DNA from: Stromatinia cepivora
Taxonomy: Eukaryota; Ascomycota; Leotiomycetes; Helotiales; Sclerotiniaceae
Length of the DNA: 64,000 bases
NCBI GenBank assembly: GCA_014898415.1
Contig: RCTD01000007.1
Coordinates: 248,001-312,000 of the forward strand
Direction: 5' to 3'
Shown piece by piece: positions 1 through 11,925 of this stretch (position 1 is the stretch's first letter; every line of letters starts with the position of its first letter). The notes below the pieces were generated by a model. That model did no database searches, was not told the origin of the DNA, and worked only from the letters and a program-made list of their open reading frames with translations. The position numbers and the translations under genes are program-made.

Positions 1-3000
1 TCCTTTCACTGTCTTTTCGGTTGGCGCCTCGGAGGGGTCGGATGACTGCCCTGATACCCCACCCGAAGATGCCTGAGATGGGTTTCTCGTCGGCTCGGCA
101 GGCTTCTTTGATCGAGTCAAAGGGGTCGGCGGTCTACCGACGGGTATTTGGCATTTCGCAAGATCCTCCGGGTGCACGTAATCCATGAAACCAAGTCCCA
201 AGGCATCATTGAAATCTTGTCCGGTATACGAAAGCCATTGCTCGTTTGCAAAGGTTACGCCCTCATCTTCTGTTGCCGCAAAAATAATCTGAGGAATCAA
301 ATTTGCCAATTGTCGATGCTTAGCTTCCGATGCTTCTATTTCCTCTTGTCGCGCAGCTTTCACTTCTGCAATGTGTTGGTCGTGGATGTCCATATGAGAG
401 CCGTACCATTGAACGATCACACCCCTTATATCCCGAGAGCCTACAGCACGGGTGTAGAACCAACGATAACTTCCGTCGAAACGTCTGATACGCACCTGCA
501 TGGAGAATTGCTCACCCGTCTTCACCGCATGAGACCAGGCTTTTAGGTATTCCTCTCTCTCATCAGGATGAATGCTACCCCATGGATCCTGATATAACTC
601 GGAGACAGTTTGACCACGATACGTAAGATATCGGCTATTCACCCATACTATTTCTCCCGTCTGTGGTAGTGCGACGAACACGTGCGCAGGTAGAGAATCC
701 AGCATCAAGCCTTTTAAACGATCGGAAGGCGGGGGCATATCAGTAGGTACACTGGCAGGTAATGATCCTTGACGCGAAGGTTTGGGAATAGAAGGAGCTT
801 TTATTGAAGAAGCCGATGTTATCGGTAAGGACTGGAAAGTCGCACCAAAATCTGCACCATAGGAGTGTAGTTGCGTGTGCTGACGATCAGGCTTACCAGC
901 ACCATAAGAAGCACCTCTTATTGCTTGCCGTCTCGGTGAATCGTGGGCATTTTGGCGTGAAGGGCTGTGTTCACGGAGTTCTATACTCTCATTCGATGAC
1001 TCTTTAGATGTTTTATTGCTACGATTTTCTTGCCCGGATGCGTTGGTCGAGGTTTGCGAAACTTCTGCGTCAGTCTTGTTCTTATTCAAATTTTCAACAC
1101 CGTCGAAGGAAGGGGTAAATGAAGGTCGATCATCTGATTGACTTCGTGGTATCGACCGGGTCTCAGCAGGCGAACTGTCCTTCGATGTACGTCGAACACC
1201 TGCTACACCACTTCCTCCCGTATCCATTCGAGATACATTAGGTCTCCGTGAGCTGAAATAACTCTCGGTTCCTACATATCCGGGGCTTTCACTACTGGAC
1301 TTCCTGTCTAACGTGAGGCCCACGCTACTCGGATCCCATGACGGTGTACCGCTTGGGGATGCATTGGCACTTCGTGATACTCCAGAATAATCACTGGGGC
1401 TGGTAATGCTTCCTCCAGATTGCTGGCGCATTCCTTCCCCGCCTGGAGAGTAAGATAAGTTACCGCTTGCAGCGGAAGGTTGATCATGAGCATGCCGACC
1501 TCCCGAGGCAATGGCACCAAATCCTGTAGTATGAGGGCGTTTTCGAGACAGACCTGCGACTTCAACCTCGAGGTTGGAATAATGTCGACAGAGAGAAAAT
1601 GAAGTAGCCATATGTGGTGAGAGATGTTCTAAAGAGTGCCTGAGATTAGATGGATAAGGAATAACAGGGCTGAGGATCGAGAGAATTGCAATTGGAGTTC
1701 GCTTTTCTTTATATGGTTCTGCCCCTTGCGCTTTGGAAGAATCGGGGTATTTGGGTAATTGATCAATATTTTTGCCACGGCCTGCAGACTTTGATTCCAT
1801 TGCGGCAGTATCTAACCGAAATGATTGTACTGGCTTTGAAAGTAAAGGATGCGTTAATGGAATATGTAAAACGGTCCAGGATCTATCGACTCCAATTGCC
1901 TCAACTTGTTGCATCTTAGAGTAATCTTGAGGTGCGTGATTTGGGTTGAAAGTCTCTTCATCTACTGTCGAGTTCGCAAAGAAAGGATTATCTGTTGTCT
2001 CCACTCTCACAGCTGGAGAGGGAGCCGGTGATTGCGACCATGGCGATGGTGGAGTTTGTTCGTATTCTTCATACCTTGGAAGTGGCAATGGAGGTCCTGC
2101 TGCATCTTGTGCATGTATACTTTTCCCCTTTTCACCAGATTGGTGGCGAAAGCTTCGACGTTTATTAGATTTGGTCCCAAAAAGCGATGAAACTTGTCCA
2201 CTAAATTCTGGTGCTCTGTTCTTTTTCGGTCGCTCAGGTAATTCTGCTTTTGAAAGCATGCTTTCGCTGCCTTTCCCTTCCTCTGCCGGGTTGTTCAAGT
2301 ACGGGTAATCTCGTGTCAGAGCAATGACTCTCTCTCTCTCTAGAACTCTCAGGACGCCACTGCTATCAATCAATGGATCAGCTTCATAATCCAAGGCTTG
2401 CAATACTGAAAATACACGTCCTTGCACATCTCTGTTCGACTGCTCAACATTTTCCCAGCTCGCAGCAGGCTTCTCGGCCTCAAATGCCATGTGGTCTTCT
2501 AATGCTTGCAAACTTAATTGTGCATTTTGAAGTGTGCCTGTTCGTGGTGGTTGATCAGGTCTACCAGAAACATAGCTTTTTGCACGAGTAAGAGGTGAAG
2601 GTCTTGCAGTAGTAGTTCTGACGGTTTCAGAGGAGGATGCCGGATCTCTCTTCGTTGCTTCATAGCTAGTGAAAGAGTGTCGGCTGACCAGACCAGGTCT
2701 AGACGTTATGGCCGGTGGTGGTGAGTCGCCGGACGCGTATCCTTCGGAAGCTGAAGTCTCGAGGGTATCACCACTGCTGCTGGGTATAAGACTGCTACCT
2801 CGTGGCAGGTAGGTCAGACTGAATTCATCCTCTTCTGCTACATTGAATGTTGCTTTCTGCCCCCATGGAACATTTTCGATGTCAGTAGAATCTGCAGGTA
2901 CTGATAACGTCACTCTGTCAGCCTTGTAGACATCTCTCATAATTTTTACCACAGTTGTCCACCATGGATCAAGACCAGGTTCGGCCGAAAGCATGAGACT

Positions 3001-3912
3001 AAGATCATATAGGTTGGGTGTTTCAAATCTTGAACTATCCCCCGACATCTGTGAACCTGTTGGCTGAAAGTTGAGACCCGAAGCTGGGGTTATTGGCCCC
3101 GACAGGACCTGATCGTGTGGTCCATCATAAAACGAGCCACCAGCAAAATTTGATGGGTTTACAGTTGGTGAGAGTGCGGTGAAAGGTCGGTGGCCATTAT
3201 AGCTAAGCTGTCTCGGAGTTCGCATCGGTGGGAATGGGTACGAAGGAGTTCTTGCATGTACTGCAGCTGGTGTTTCACCTCCTCGTATAGTCTTAGCGGA
3301 CTCGGTCGACGCTGTTTCCATACCAGTGGGAAATGGACTGGAAAATGCTGCCTCTAGTGATGGTGACATGGCTTCTTCATGGATTGGGGATACTCGGGTC
3401 TTGCCACCAGTACTGGTAAGTGTCAAGTTTCCTTGAAGTCCTTCCCTATCCTCTAATTGCTTCGCCAACCTCTCTCGATGCTGATTCAATTGCAATTGCG
3501 CATTCATGGCTCGAAGCCGTTCCACCTCCTCGGCCTGGTCGTGCAATGGTATCCTTCCTGGGGGCAAGCTTTGTTTCCGACCGGGGGCAGAACTCCTTGA
3601 CTCTTCCGTATTCTCGTTCTTGGAATTTTGAAGACTGGAAGATCCAATATCCTGAACCTCATTATCACTGGCCATTTCCACATCGCTGGATATTGAGGGT
3701 GCTTTTGCACCGGTAAGGATATCCGGCATCGAGTCCTTCGCCTTTGAATTTGATGATCGCCTTTCTTTCAATCCATGATTACTCGATGATGAGGATACTA
3801 AACGTGTGGATGAGTTGTCAAATTTGTCGTTACCAATAGATTGTCGCAATCCAGGGCTTTTCTTCGAAGTTGATGAGGACGGTTTGTCAAGAGGAGAATC
3901 CGAAGGTGGCAT
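1..3912 (-). CDS. PAS-domain sensor protein, probably hybrid histidine kinase (N-terminal 1,304 codons; runs off the left edge)
   Basis: The reverse strand is open without an in-frame stop or intron from the ATG at 3910-3912 to position 1. An in-frame stop at 3952-3954 lies just upstream, so this is the first usable ATG. Residues 1-110 are Ser/Lys-rich. Residues about 122-159 look like a coiled coil (AEEVERLRAMNAQLQLNQ). A GAF-like stretch starts near residue 295 (LSLMLSAEPGLDPWW, then VYKADRVTLSVPADS) and seems to resume near 495-535 after a Ser/Pro-rich insert. A long disordered region follows. Two PAS folds end the visible part: about 1068-1190 (LPAHVFVALPQTGEIVWVNS ... HPDEREEYLKAW) and about 1195-1290 (LIPQIIFAATEDEGVTFANE ... 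MDYVHPEDL). Tandem PAS_3-type folds behind a long N-terminus are typical of fungal hybrid histidine kinases, so kinase and receiver domains are expected beyond the edge, but none is visible. No membrane segment was seen. Another PAS regulator is possible. Confidence 0.8.
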   Translation of the reverse strand, partial: MPPSDSPLDKPSSSTSKKSPGLRQSIGNDKFDNSSTRLVSSSSSNHGLKERRSSNSKAKDSMPDILTGAKAPSISSDVEMASDNEVQDIGSSSLQNSKNENTEESRSSAPGRKQSLPPGRIPLHDQAEEVERLRAMNAQLQLNQHRERLAKQLEDREGLQGNLTLTSTGGKTRVSPIHEEAMSPSLEAAFSSPFPTGMETASTESAKTIRGGETPAAVHARTPSYPFPPMRTPRQLSYNGHRPFTALSPTVNPSNFAGGSFYDGPHDQVLSGPITPASGLNFQPTGSQMSGDSSRFETPNLYDLSLMLSAEPGLDPWWTTVVKIMRDVYKADRVTLSVPADSTDIENVPWGQKATFNVAEEDEFSLTYLPRGSSLIPSSSGDTLETSASEGYASGDSPPPAITSRPGLVSRHSFTSYEATKRDPASSSETVRTTTARPSPLTRAKSYVSGRPDQPPRTGTLQNAQLSLQALEDHMAFEAEKPAASWENVEQSNRDVQGRVFSVLQALDYEADPLIDSSGVLRVLERERVIALTRDYPYLNNPAEEGKGSESMLSKAELPERPKKNRAPEFSGQVSSLFGTKSNKRRSFRHQSGEKGKSIHAQDAAGPPLPLPRYEEYEQTPPSPWSQSPAPSPAVRVETTDNPFFANSTVDEETFNPNHAPQDYSKMQQVEAIGVDRSWTVLHIPLTHPLLSKPVQSFRLDTAAMESKSAGRGKNIDQLPKYPDSSKAQGAEPYKEKRTPIAILSILSPVIPYPSNLRHSLEHLSPHMATSFSLCRHYSNLEVEVAGLSRKRPHTTGFGAIASGGRHAHDQPSAASGNLSYSPGGEGMRQQSGGSITSPSDYSGVSRSANASPSGTPSWDPSSVGLTLDRKSSSESPGYVGTESYFSSRRPNVSRMDTGGSGVAGVRRTSKDSSPAETRSIPRSQSDDRPSFTPSFDGVENLNKNKTDAEVSQTSTNASGQENRSNKTSKESSNESIELREHSPSRQNAHDSPRRQAIRGASYGAGKPDRQHTQLHSYGADFGATFQSLPITSASSIKAPSIPKPSRQGSLPASVPTDMPPPSDRLKGLMLDSLPAHVFVALPQTGEIVWVNSRYLTYRGQTVSELYQDPWGSIHPDEREEYLKAWSHAVKTGEQFSMQVRIRRFDGSYRWFYTRAVGSRDIRGVIVQWYGSHMDIHDQHIAEVKAARQEEIEASEAKHRQLANLIPQIIFAATEDEGVTFANEQWLSYTGQDFNDALGLGFMDYVHPEDLAKCQIPVGRPPTPLTRSKKPAEPTRNPSQASSGGVSGQSSDPSEAPTEKTVKG

Positions 3913-5200
3913 GCCGTCCTCCCTTGTCGACCCTCCTGCAAACCTCTGGCGCTATTTCGACCCCAGACAAAATATTATTGCGATCGCTAGTGAAACCGCC
4001 GCAGCCAGATTCTTCATTCGTGGAGATTTTGGTTGTTTAATGTTGATTTTGAGTTTTGATTTGGTTTAATTAGTAGCTACCTAGTATGTAGTGCAAAGTG
4101 AAAGGCTTTAGTTGGGGAAATGACGTAGAGGGCAGAATTTAAGGCAATCCGGCAGACAAAAATAGACGATAAACAAATAAAAATAAAATATGTCAGAAAT
4201 GGTAACTGGAAGGTTGTTCCACTTATGGATTCTCTTGTTTTCTCTTATTTTCTTTTCCCTTTTCTCCTTTCTGTTCTGATTCTGACTAAGATTTGAATAT
4301 TTTCAAGAATAAAGAAATGAAGTAAAGTATTAGATAGGTAAATCAATGAATAATCAGATCAAAATTTATTTTGAATATCCTTAAGGTAAGGTATGTATGG
4401 TAGGTAGGTAGTTAGGTAGTGTAGTTAGGTAGTGTAGTTAGGTATTTAGGTAGGTACCAAAAAAGATTTAAAGGCACAGATTGTCTCTTTTCCTCAAGGT
4501 GCATACAAGGGATGGATACCACCCAGTATAATACTGGGTTGAGTATGTATGAATGGATGGTGGGTGTTGAATAATATAATAGTATAGTATACTGGTAGTA
4601 AACAACAAATCAGTGAAAGATTGTTGATTTGAGCCAGATCCCAGCTAAATGCTATAATGTGTACAAAATTGTATTGTATATATTAAGTAAGGAAGAGGGT
4701 GAAAAAAAGGTCTAGTAATTTGGTAGGGAAGCTAGCTAGAAAAGGTATGAGGGATGAACTAAAGGACTTTTTTTTGGTTTGACAGAAGTGACAAGAAACT
4801 CTTTCCTTCTTTTTCTTGGCCATATACTTTTTTTCTTACAGCTGGTGCAGGAAACCCACAAAATCCTTGTACACGAGACCGTTAGAAATGTTAAAGAGGA
4901 TGAAAAGGAAACAAGAGACGAGAAAGGGAAACATGAGATGGAGACAGTGGATACAAGCTAGGGTTTAAGAATTGCTTCTAGATGTTTTAGAGCTCCCGAA
5001 AAGGCGTTGGATTCTGGAGATTGATTTAGACTTTCTAAAGATTAGAGGTTGGAATCAATATATTGTTAGGATACATAGACAGAAATTATATACAAATTGA
5101 GTCTCTATGATTTCTTTTGCGAAGATCCCAAGATTGAATGATTGCACATTGATTGAACATTGAAGAACTGGTTTTGTATTTTGATTCAATATACTATCAG

Positions 5201-5230
5201 TCTCTCTCTCTCTCTCTCTATATATATATA
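5201..5230. repeat. Compound (TC)n(TA)n microsatellite
   Basis: About nine TC units pass directly into about six TA units. Confidence 0.9.
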
Positions 5231-5957
5231 ATCATATGTGAATGAAGTTGCGGTTCTATCAACATTGAAGAGATTTGTTCATATTTTCCTTCCATTTCTA
5301 TGGCTACATCACTACCTCCATTACTTCCCAACCTCCTTGTTTCTTGGGTCTCGAATCGCAATTGACACACATGTGCCAAGCCTGCGTAGTGATGGCAACT
5401 AGAACTTTGTAGAAATCTTAACCGTGGGATAGAAACATGCCATGTGGAATTTTAACGATCCACAAATCTACCCGCTCTTCTTATCACCAAATGGATGAAT
5501 CGAACTCATTCTCCATCCATCCATCCATCCATCATCAATAAATTTGAAATGTTCTTCCTCGTACCGGAATTCCTCCTTTCGGTCTCACTGGCACCCTACA
5601 CGGAGGATTATAGGTAGAGTTATTCATCCTTGAAAGAGCCTCATAGGGCCGATGCAGTTTTATGAACTACTAGGTAGGTACTAGGTAGGTACTAGGTAGG
5701 TACTAGGTATATATAGCTCGGTCGGCATTGTGTGATATGGATCGTACAGTATCTTATATCATGTTGTCTTTTTTGGGAGCAGCGCAAGTGCGGACAGTTG
5801 GTAAGTAATCATTGAAATTGAAATGACTGTACTACTACTATTGGGACATCCTCTTACGGACTGACTCTGTACAAAAAGTGATGGATCGTGGCGGCAGGGC
5901 GGAAATATATCAGATGGTGGTCGGACTCTGATTACTGTTGGCAAAGCTGCAAAGAAA

Positions 5958-5958
<1 letters not shown>

Positions 5959-5992
<34 letters not shown>
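5959..5992. repeat. Poly(A) tract, 34 nt
   Basis: An uninterrupted run of A. No transposon body is visible beside it, so it is not evidence of a retroposon by itself. Confidence 0.95.
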
Positions 5993-5995
<3 letters not shown>

Positions 5996-6612
5996 TGAGG
6001 AAAAAAGGGAAAAGCCCGCGAGTGATTCTTTCCATTTGCGCCAATAATATATGTAATTAAAAGGACCCTGGAAAGGAACAGTGACGAAAGTGGCTGCATG
6101 ATGACTTCATATGTCTTACATTACTATTACTTGTGCACAAAGCAGCCAATTGGATTTATTCTCGTGAGTCGTGTGCAGCCCCTGAAAAGAGTGGAAAACT
6201 TCACACATAAACGGAGACAAGTGTGAGAAATAATATGAAGTGGAAAATCGAAGGAATCTTCCATTTCATACCTTTGTAGAATAATCATAATTAATTGATA
6301 GGGTTTATCGGTGAAAGGCTACAATTTCCTCAGGCATTCAAGGCTATTTTATTAGTGCATGCATTATTGCGTGTGAGTTGGGAGATTGTTACACATCAAA
6401 TCCATCAAATCATCAATCGAATAAGGAAGATAAGGTTCATGTTCACCACCTGCCAGCCGAAAGGGAGGGGAAGGTTAACCCCGGCTTCTCATTTGAAAGG
6501 GGATTCGGAACCTTTCGATGAATTTCAAAATGCACAACATTTTAAAATATAAGGTTACCGTATGTTATTTGATTCCAAAGAAAGATGATCAGGCTATCAA
6601 CATCTTCATCAT

Positions 6613-6662
6613 CCATATCAATATCAATATCAATATCAATATCAATATCAATATCAATATCA
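6613..6662. repeat. (ATATCA)n hexamer microsatellite
   Basis: About eight perfect units. Reading through it gives an Ile/Asn string that is an artefact of the repeat. Confidence 0.95.
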
Positions 6663-7615
6663 GGGACTTTCCTCGGAGGGGGTACGAATACTCGTGCGAG
6701 TATATATATACTCCGTATCAATACTATGCTAAGTATTAGGAAGTGCTAACCGCCTCACCGATAACATTAAGGTTATGCTTCCTTGGAGATCCCACGATGA
6801 AAAGTAAATCAAGAGATTGCCAAAAGTACAGCGAATACATGACCAATATCACCTCTAACTCTAAGTATCTCCGCGATACCAGTAATTAGGTATTATTCCG
6901 GGTCATGGGTATGTATGTTCTTCGGGATAAGTCGGCTTTCCGAATTATCCGTCACAACACAATACTGCTAAAGCTGAGAATCAATAAATCCCATGGAATT
7001 TTGCCCAAGGGATGCTTTAAGATGATGAGATTTGAATCCTTACCACTCCAGCGTACAGTTCCAACCTTTGTGAACATTGGATTGGAGCACACGAAGAAGA
7101 AAAGAGACGAGAAAACGAGATGTGCACGTTTCCATGTTTCCATGTTTCCATGTTTCGCCAAGGTTTGCTCGGATCCCATCCCCGTGTCATCCCTTTCCTA
7201 ATATAGCTTCTTCAATGTCCCAATAAGGAAAGGAGCTCTCCCCGCTTTCTTGTGTCTTGCATCCCCCTTCCCCAGCCATTTCATATCATGAACATTCCTC
7301 AAACATTCGACACTCAACCTTTTGACCTTCTTTTTGGACAATTTTGGTTTCTTTTTTTTTTTTGGTTTGTTATTCATTTAAACGATCTCATACAATCTGG
7401 CGTGCAGGCAGAAGAAGAGGATTGCTGGGAGACCAACTAATAGATCAAAGTCAAGATCCCGTTCGCCTCATCTTCTCCATCCACGAACTCCTCTTCCTCC
7501 ACCACCAACCCTTCTTCCTAGGATACGAGCAACAACCAAAGCCGAGAATACTTTCGCGAATTTTGTCATTCCTCTAGCTGTTTTTTTGACGGCGGTGTCG
7601 ACGCGTCTATACGAT

Positions 7616-10361
7616 ATGGGTGCCACTAGCAGGAAGCTGCAGAAACAAGGGCAGCCGAGTGTAGCAGAACAAGTGTTAAATATGTGCGCATCGTCATCGA
7701 GACATGTAGATGACGAGGAGTCAGAGGAAGCACCACTTCTTCGAAAAGAAGCCAATAGCTCGGAAGGCTCTTATTCAACTACCGGCTCATGGAAAATCAA
7801 AAGTCAAAAAGCAAAATGGAGATGGTTTGCTCAAAATACCTTTAGGGTTCTGGGGGTGTTGTTGGGAACGATTATGATCGTTACCGCTTGTCTATTCTTC
7901 ACCGGTATGAATACATTTATGTTCCTCATCTCACAGTTCAATTACCGTAATTCAACTCCAACACCCAAAAATGTCCACATCTCATTGTACAACTATCTTG
8001 GGATATGTTGCGGATCACTGACTTTCAAATCAATATCTAGTTTTCATACCTGAGAAAACAATTCTACAACAAAGTACATGCGATTCCGCAGCATGCGTTC
8101 ATGCTGCTTCCGAGATTTTATACAACTTATCTCCCAAATATAAGGAGCTTGATGCGTGCTCGAATTTCGAGGAATTGGTCTGCGGAGGGTGGAGAGATCA
8201 CCATGATTTGAGGCCCGATCAAGGGGATGCCTTTACTGGAACGATCATGAGTGAAAACTCACAAACTCTATTGAGGCATATTTTGGAGGGAGAATATCCC
8301 AAAGAATCTAGAGTTAGTATTAACCAAAACCCGGTCACGCAACGTAGCTAATATATGATAGCATTCAAGCTTCTCTCCTGCCATGTTATCATCATCTCCT
8401 GCTTTCCTGGACGAAGAGAATTTCGATAAGCTTAAAGCAGGCTATGATGCATGCATGAACGAAACCGAAATCAAGAGTGTCGGCATCACCCCTTTGCAAG
8501 AAATAACTCAACAAGTGACGGATATGTTTTCAGTGGAAGATTTCAAACACATGCTCCTCAAGTCAGAGGACTATGGTAGTCTTGCAGATACTATAGAATA
8601 CATGGCGAAATTGGGGTCTTCGGCATTTATATCATCTGGTACAGGACCGGATGACAAGGACCCCGACACCGTCGTCATCCAGGTTTCACCACCATACAGA
8701 ATTGGTCTCCCGTCAAAGGAGTATTACAATGATGAAAAAGTAGTGGAGGACTATACCCAGACGATTGCACGGGTCATTCCCAAATTTTTGTCAGAGCATC
8801 AAAACTCTACAAAACATTCATCAGGTAGTAATGGTAGGGGTCTCCACCGTGAGAGTACTGCTATACAAGACAAAGCAACGGACCTTGCAACTGGTGTAGT
8901 TGCCCTCGAGAAGAAGTTGGCAGCTGCCTCTCCAAATAATGAGGACAGAGACGACGTCACGAAATACTACAATCCAATGTCACTCGAAGAGGCTGATAAG
9001 CTGACCCCAGAAATTCATCTTTCAAAAATAATCCGTAGCTTGGTTCCCGCAGATGTTCGACTCGACCGATTAATTGTTGCATCACCACAATACATGCATG
9101 CATTGTCCGACATACTGAACACTACTCCCAAAGAGATATTACAGACATACTTCATATGGAAGCTTATTCAGACATTCTATCCGGAGATTGAAGCGGATGA
9201 ATTGAAACCATATCGTCAATTCATCAATGAGCTTCAAGGGAAAGATCCAAATTCTCAGCCCGAACGATGGCGCACTTGCGTTTCGCATGTTGACGATGGG
9301 CTCGGCTGGATCTTGAGTCGATTCTTTGTTGAAAAGGCTTTTTCTGCTGAAGCCAAGGACTTTGGAAACCAAATTGTCTCTGATATTAAAGATATGTTCA
9401 TTGAAAAGCTCAAGGCAACTACATGGATGGATTCGAGTGTCGTCGATTTAGGTATTGAAAAAGTGCACAAAATTGTTCAAAAGATCGGATATCCTACAAA
9501 GGTATGTCAATGTCTAATATTGTGAGTATTTACTACATGTACTAATTGTCAAAATAGAGCCCAGACATCATGGATCCGCAATCTCTTCACAATTACTATG
9601 AATCCGTCAAAGTATCGGAATCAACTTACTTCAAAAATTCCCTGGATATGAGAAGATTTGAAATTGCCCGTGAATGGTCAAGTTTGGGAAGACCAGTCGA
9701 TAGAGATGAATGGGGTATGACAGTGCCAACGGTCAATGCCTACTACAATCCACCAGGTAATGAGATTGTTTTTCCAGCCGGTATCATGCAGTTTCCAGTT
9801 TTCGACGTAGCCGTTCCTCAATACCTTAGCTATGGTGCTTTCGGAGCTGTTTCCGGCCACGAATTATCTCACGCATTTGATTCTACGGGTCGTCATTACG
9901 ATCAAAATGGAAACTATACAGACTGGTGGACACCATCTACGGTTGCCGCATTTAAAGAACGCGCCCAATGCTTTATTGATCAATATGGTAACTACAGTAT
10001 TCCCGGCCCAGACGACAAGCCCCTTTACGTCAATGGTAAACTCACCCTAGGTGAAAACATTGCGGATGCGGGAGGACTATCTGCCTCGTATGCTGCTTGG
10101 AAAAGACGTCAAGGAGAAAGTAATGATAAGAATCAAAACTTACCGGGATTATCGGAACATTTCTCACAGGATCAATTGTTCTTTGTTAGTTATGCCAATT
10201 GGTGGTGTGGAAAGAGTACCAAGGAAACTGCAATAAATCGATTGTATACGGATCCTCATGCGCCGAAGTGGGCAAGGGTATTGGGGACGATGGCGAATAG
10301 TAGGGAGTTTAAGAAGGCTTTTAGTTGTAAGGAGAAGGAACCGGTTTGTGAGTTGTGGTAG
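7616..10361 (+). CDS. M13 family zinc metallopeptidase (neprilysin/endothelin-converting-enzyme type), type II membrane protein
   Basis: Four exons: 7616-7904, 8041-8312, 8362-9501 and 9558-10361, giving 834 residues. Introns are 136, 49 and 56 nt with GT..AG ends. The protein has a cytosolic tail of about 75 residues with an acidic dileucine motif (EEAPLL), one membrane segment (VLGVLLGTIMIVTACLFF) and a large lumenal or extracellular part. Family marks are VCGGW near the start of the ectodomain, the zinc site HELSH at about residues 668-672 (9858-9872), the third ligand in GENIADAGG (Glu about 733), and the C-terminal CELW. All catalytic residues are present, so the enzyme should cleave peptides on the amino side of hydrophobic residues as in the family. 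Length matches fungal M13 enzymes. The first ATG in frame after the CT-rich leader was chosen. The gene converges on the cytochrome b561 gene. Confidence 0.93.
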
Positions 10362-10914
10362 GGAAGGACTTTGATGGATGGATGCATGGGAAATTTGATG
10401 AGAGATTGTATATTGATATGATTAGGAAGGACACGCACACACATACATATGGATATGGATATGGATACGGGAATAGGATTTTAATGGGATGAATTGAGGT
10501 GATATTGGTAATGAAGGGGTGTATATGTATATGATATTATACAAACGGGAGGAGAAACGGAGAATAAGAGACGATTAAGGAGAAAGGGGGTTAATGTTAT
10601 AAAGTTAATTGAATATTGAAATGAAACATTGTGCAATTGAATTATCAAGTCCCTTGAATGGAGCGAGATCCCCCTTTGATAAAATTTCTCCCGAGTATTA
10701 GATATAAACCATTATTCTTCCTCATCTTCCTAATCCCAATGCTCCTGTAAAATCATTCGTATTCGTGTATTCGTAAAAATATAACATGGGACTTTCCCCC
10801 GAAGAACCAAATACCCACACGCAACCTTCGAATTATCGAAAAAATATGGCATCCATCCATACTATCATCCAAAGCGCACACCATATTCCATATTCCATAT
10901 TCCATTCTCAAATG
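10362..10914. other. Convergent intergenic region (3' ends of M13 and b561 genes)
   Basis: 553 bp holding the 3' flanks of two convergent genes. It contains AT-rich stretches and short tandem repeats such as (GGATAT)n near 10449-10467. No gene seen. Confidence 0.6.
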
Positions 10915-11925
10915 TCACCCTCGATTTCTCAATACCAATCCTAACTTTTGTTTCTTAATTCGAGGAATCATTCCAACCATCATCAAGACCGCACACCCAA
11001 TCACGGCCCAACTCTTGATGTGCAACGCGTTTACGTTGAATGTGGTCCATGTTGCGGCGGCGATCGTGGCGAGCATTAGGAGGAGAATTAGATAGCCGCT
11101 TAGGCGGTGGTATTTGTAGATGGATTTTGCGGTGCTGATGTTTCCGTAGAGGGTGGGGGTGAAGTATTGGGTTGTGCCGATTAGGGATTGTAGGAGGAGG
11201 AGAATGTAGGTTGTTAGGCCGACTTGAGGGGTTGGGTTGGGTTAGTTTAGGGTTATTTTGGTTTTATTTTATATGATTTTAAGGTTTAGAGCTTGGAGAG
11301 GGTATGGTGTGGTATGGTATGATATGGTATGATATGGTATGGTATGGTATGAATGAATACGTACGTATAGCATGCGCGGATTCAAAATGTATTCCCCGGT
11401 GAGCAAATTTATTTACTTCGATAATGACGAGACCGGCGATTAGGAGACTGCTGGCTACTCCGTTGAATGCCGCATGTGTGAGTGTACCTTGGCGTTTCTG
11501 GGTTGCGGTATGTGTAGGTTGGAGAATGAGGATTCCTTGGGTGAGAAATAGGAGGGCGCTGGAATTGAGTAGTGGGTGCGCCGAGAATAGTATTAGGGGG
11601 GTGAGGAGGATGCTGGCCCAGATGTGGGCGACGAGGAGGAGGAGTCCTATTTGGGTTATGATTGCTGTTCCTGTTGGGGTGTTGGGGTTAGTTTTTGTGT
11701 GTTTTATTTAATTGAGATTGAGATTGAGAGTTAGAGTTAGAGGAGTGGGTGAAGAGTTGAAATACCAAGTGCGAGGTTCCATATGAGTGGACGCCCTTCT
11801 TGCTGTGATGCATCGCCTGCTCGTCCGAGCAATGGCTCTTCTTCCCCATAACCTGCTTCATGGGGATTTTGGAGCTCTCCTGTAGCTATGCGTGGGTCTT
11901 CGGGGATTCCTGTTACGGATGCCAT
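10915..11925 (-). CDS. Cytochrome b561 domain membrane protein
   Basis: Three exons on the reverse strand: 11766-11925, 11365-11670 and 10915-11222, giving 257 residues. Introns are 94 nt (11671-11764) and 142 nt (11223-11364), both with ACTAACCC branch sites. The larger intron contains a (GGTAT)n repeat. After a 50-residue hydrophilic tail with the acidic dileucine motif EEEPLL there are about six membrane segments. Four candidate haem-ligand histidines sit in family-like contexts: FSAHPLLN, LTHAAFN, HFESAHAILG and YKYHRLSGY. The b561 family carries electrons across membranes using two haems, often from ascorbate to ferric iron or other acceptors. The eukaryotic CYB561D-like branch fits best, but the substrate cannot be read from sequence. 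The gene is divergent from allantoicase. Confidence 0.87.

Larger units (their letters stand above)
3913..7615. other. Intergenic region between two divergent genes
   Basis: Shared upstream region of the PAS-sensor gene (-) and the M13 peptidase gene (+). I find no convincing gene. It holds microsatellites and several copies of a short TAGGTAGGTA-type motif (4390-4456 and 5671-5706), plus CT-rich and T-rich tracts close to the M13 start (7345-7365 and 7581-7588). Confidence 0.6.

Noticed and set aside
6518..6739. Frame with an Ile-Asn repeat
   Set aside because: Produced by the (ATATCA)n microsatellite.
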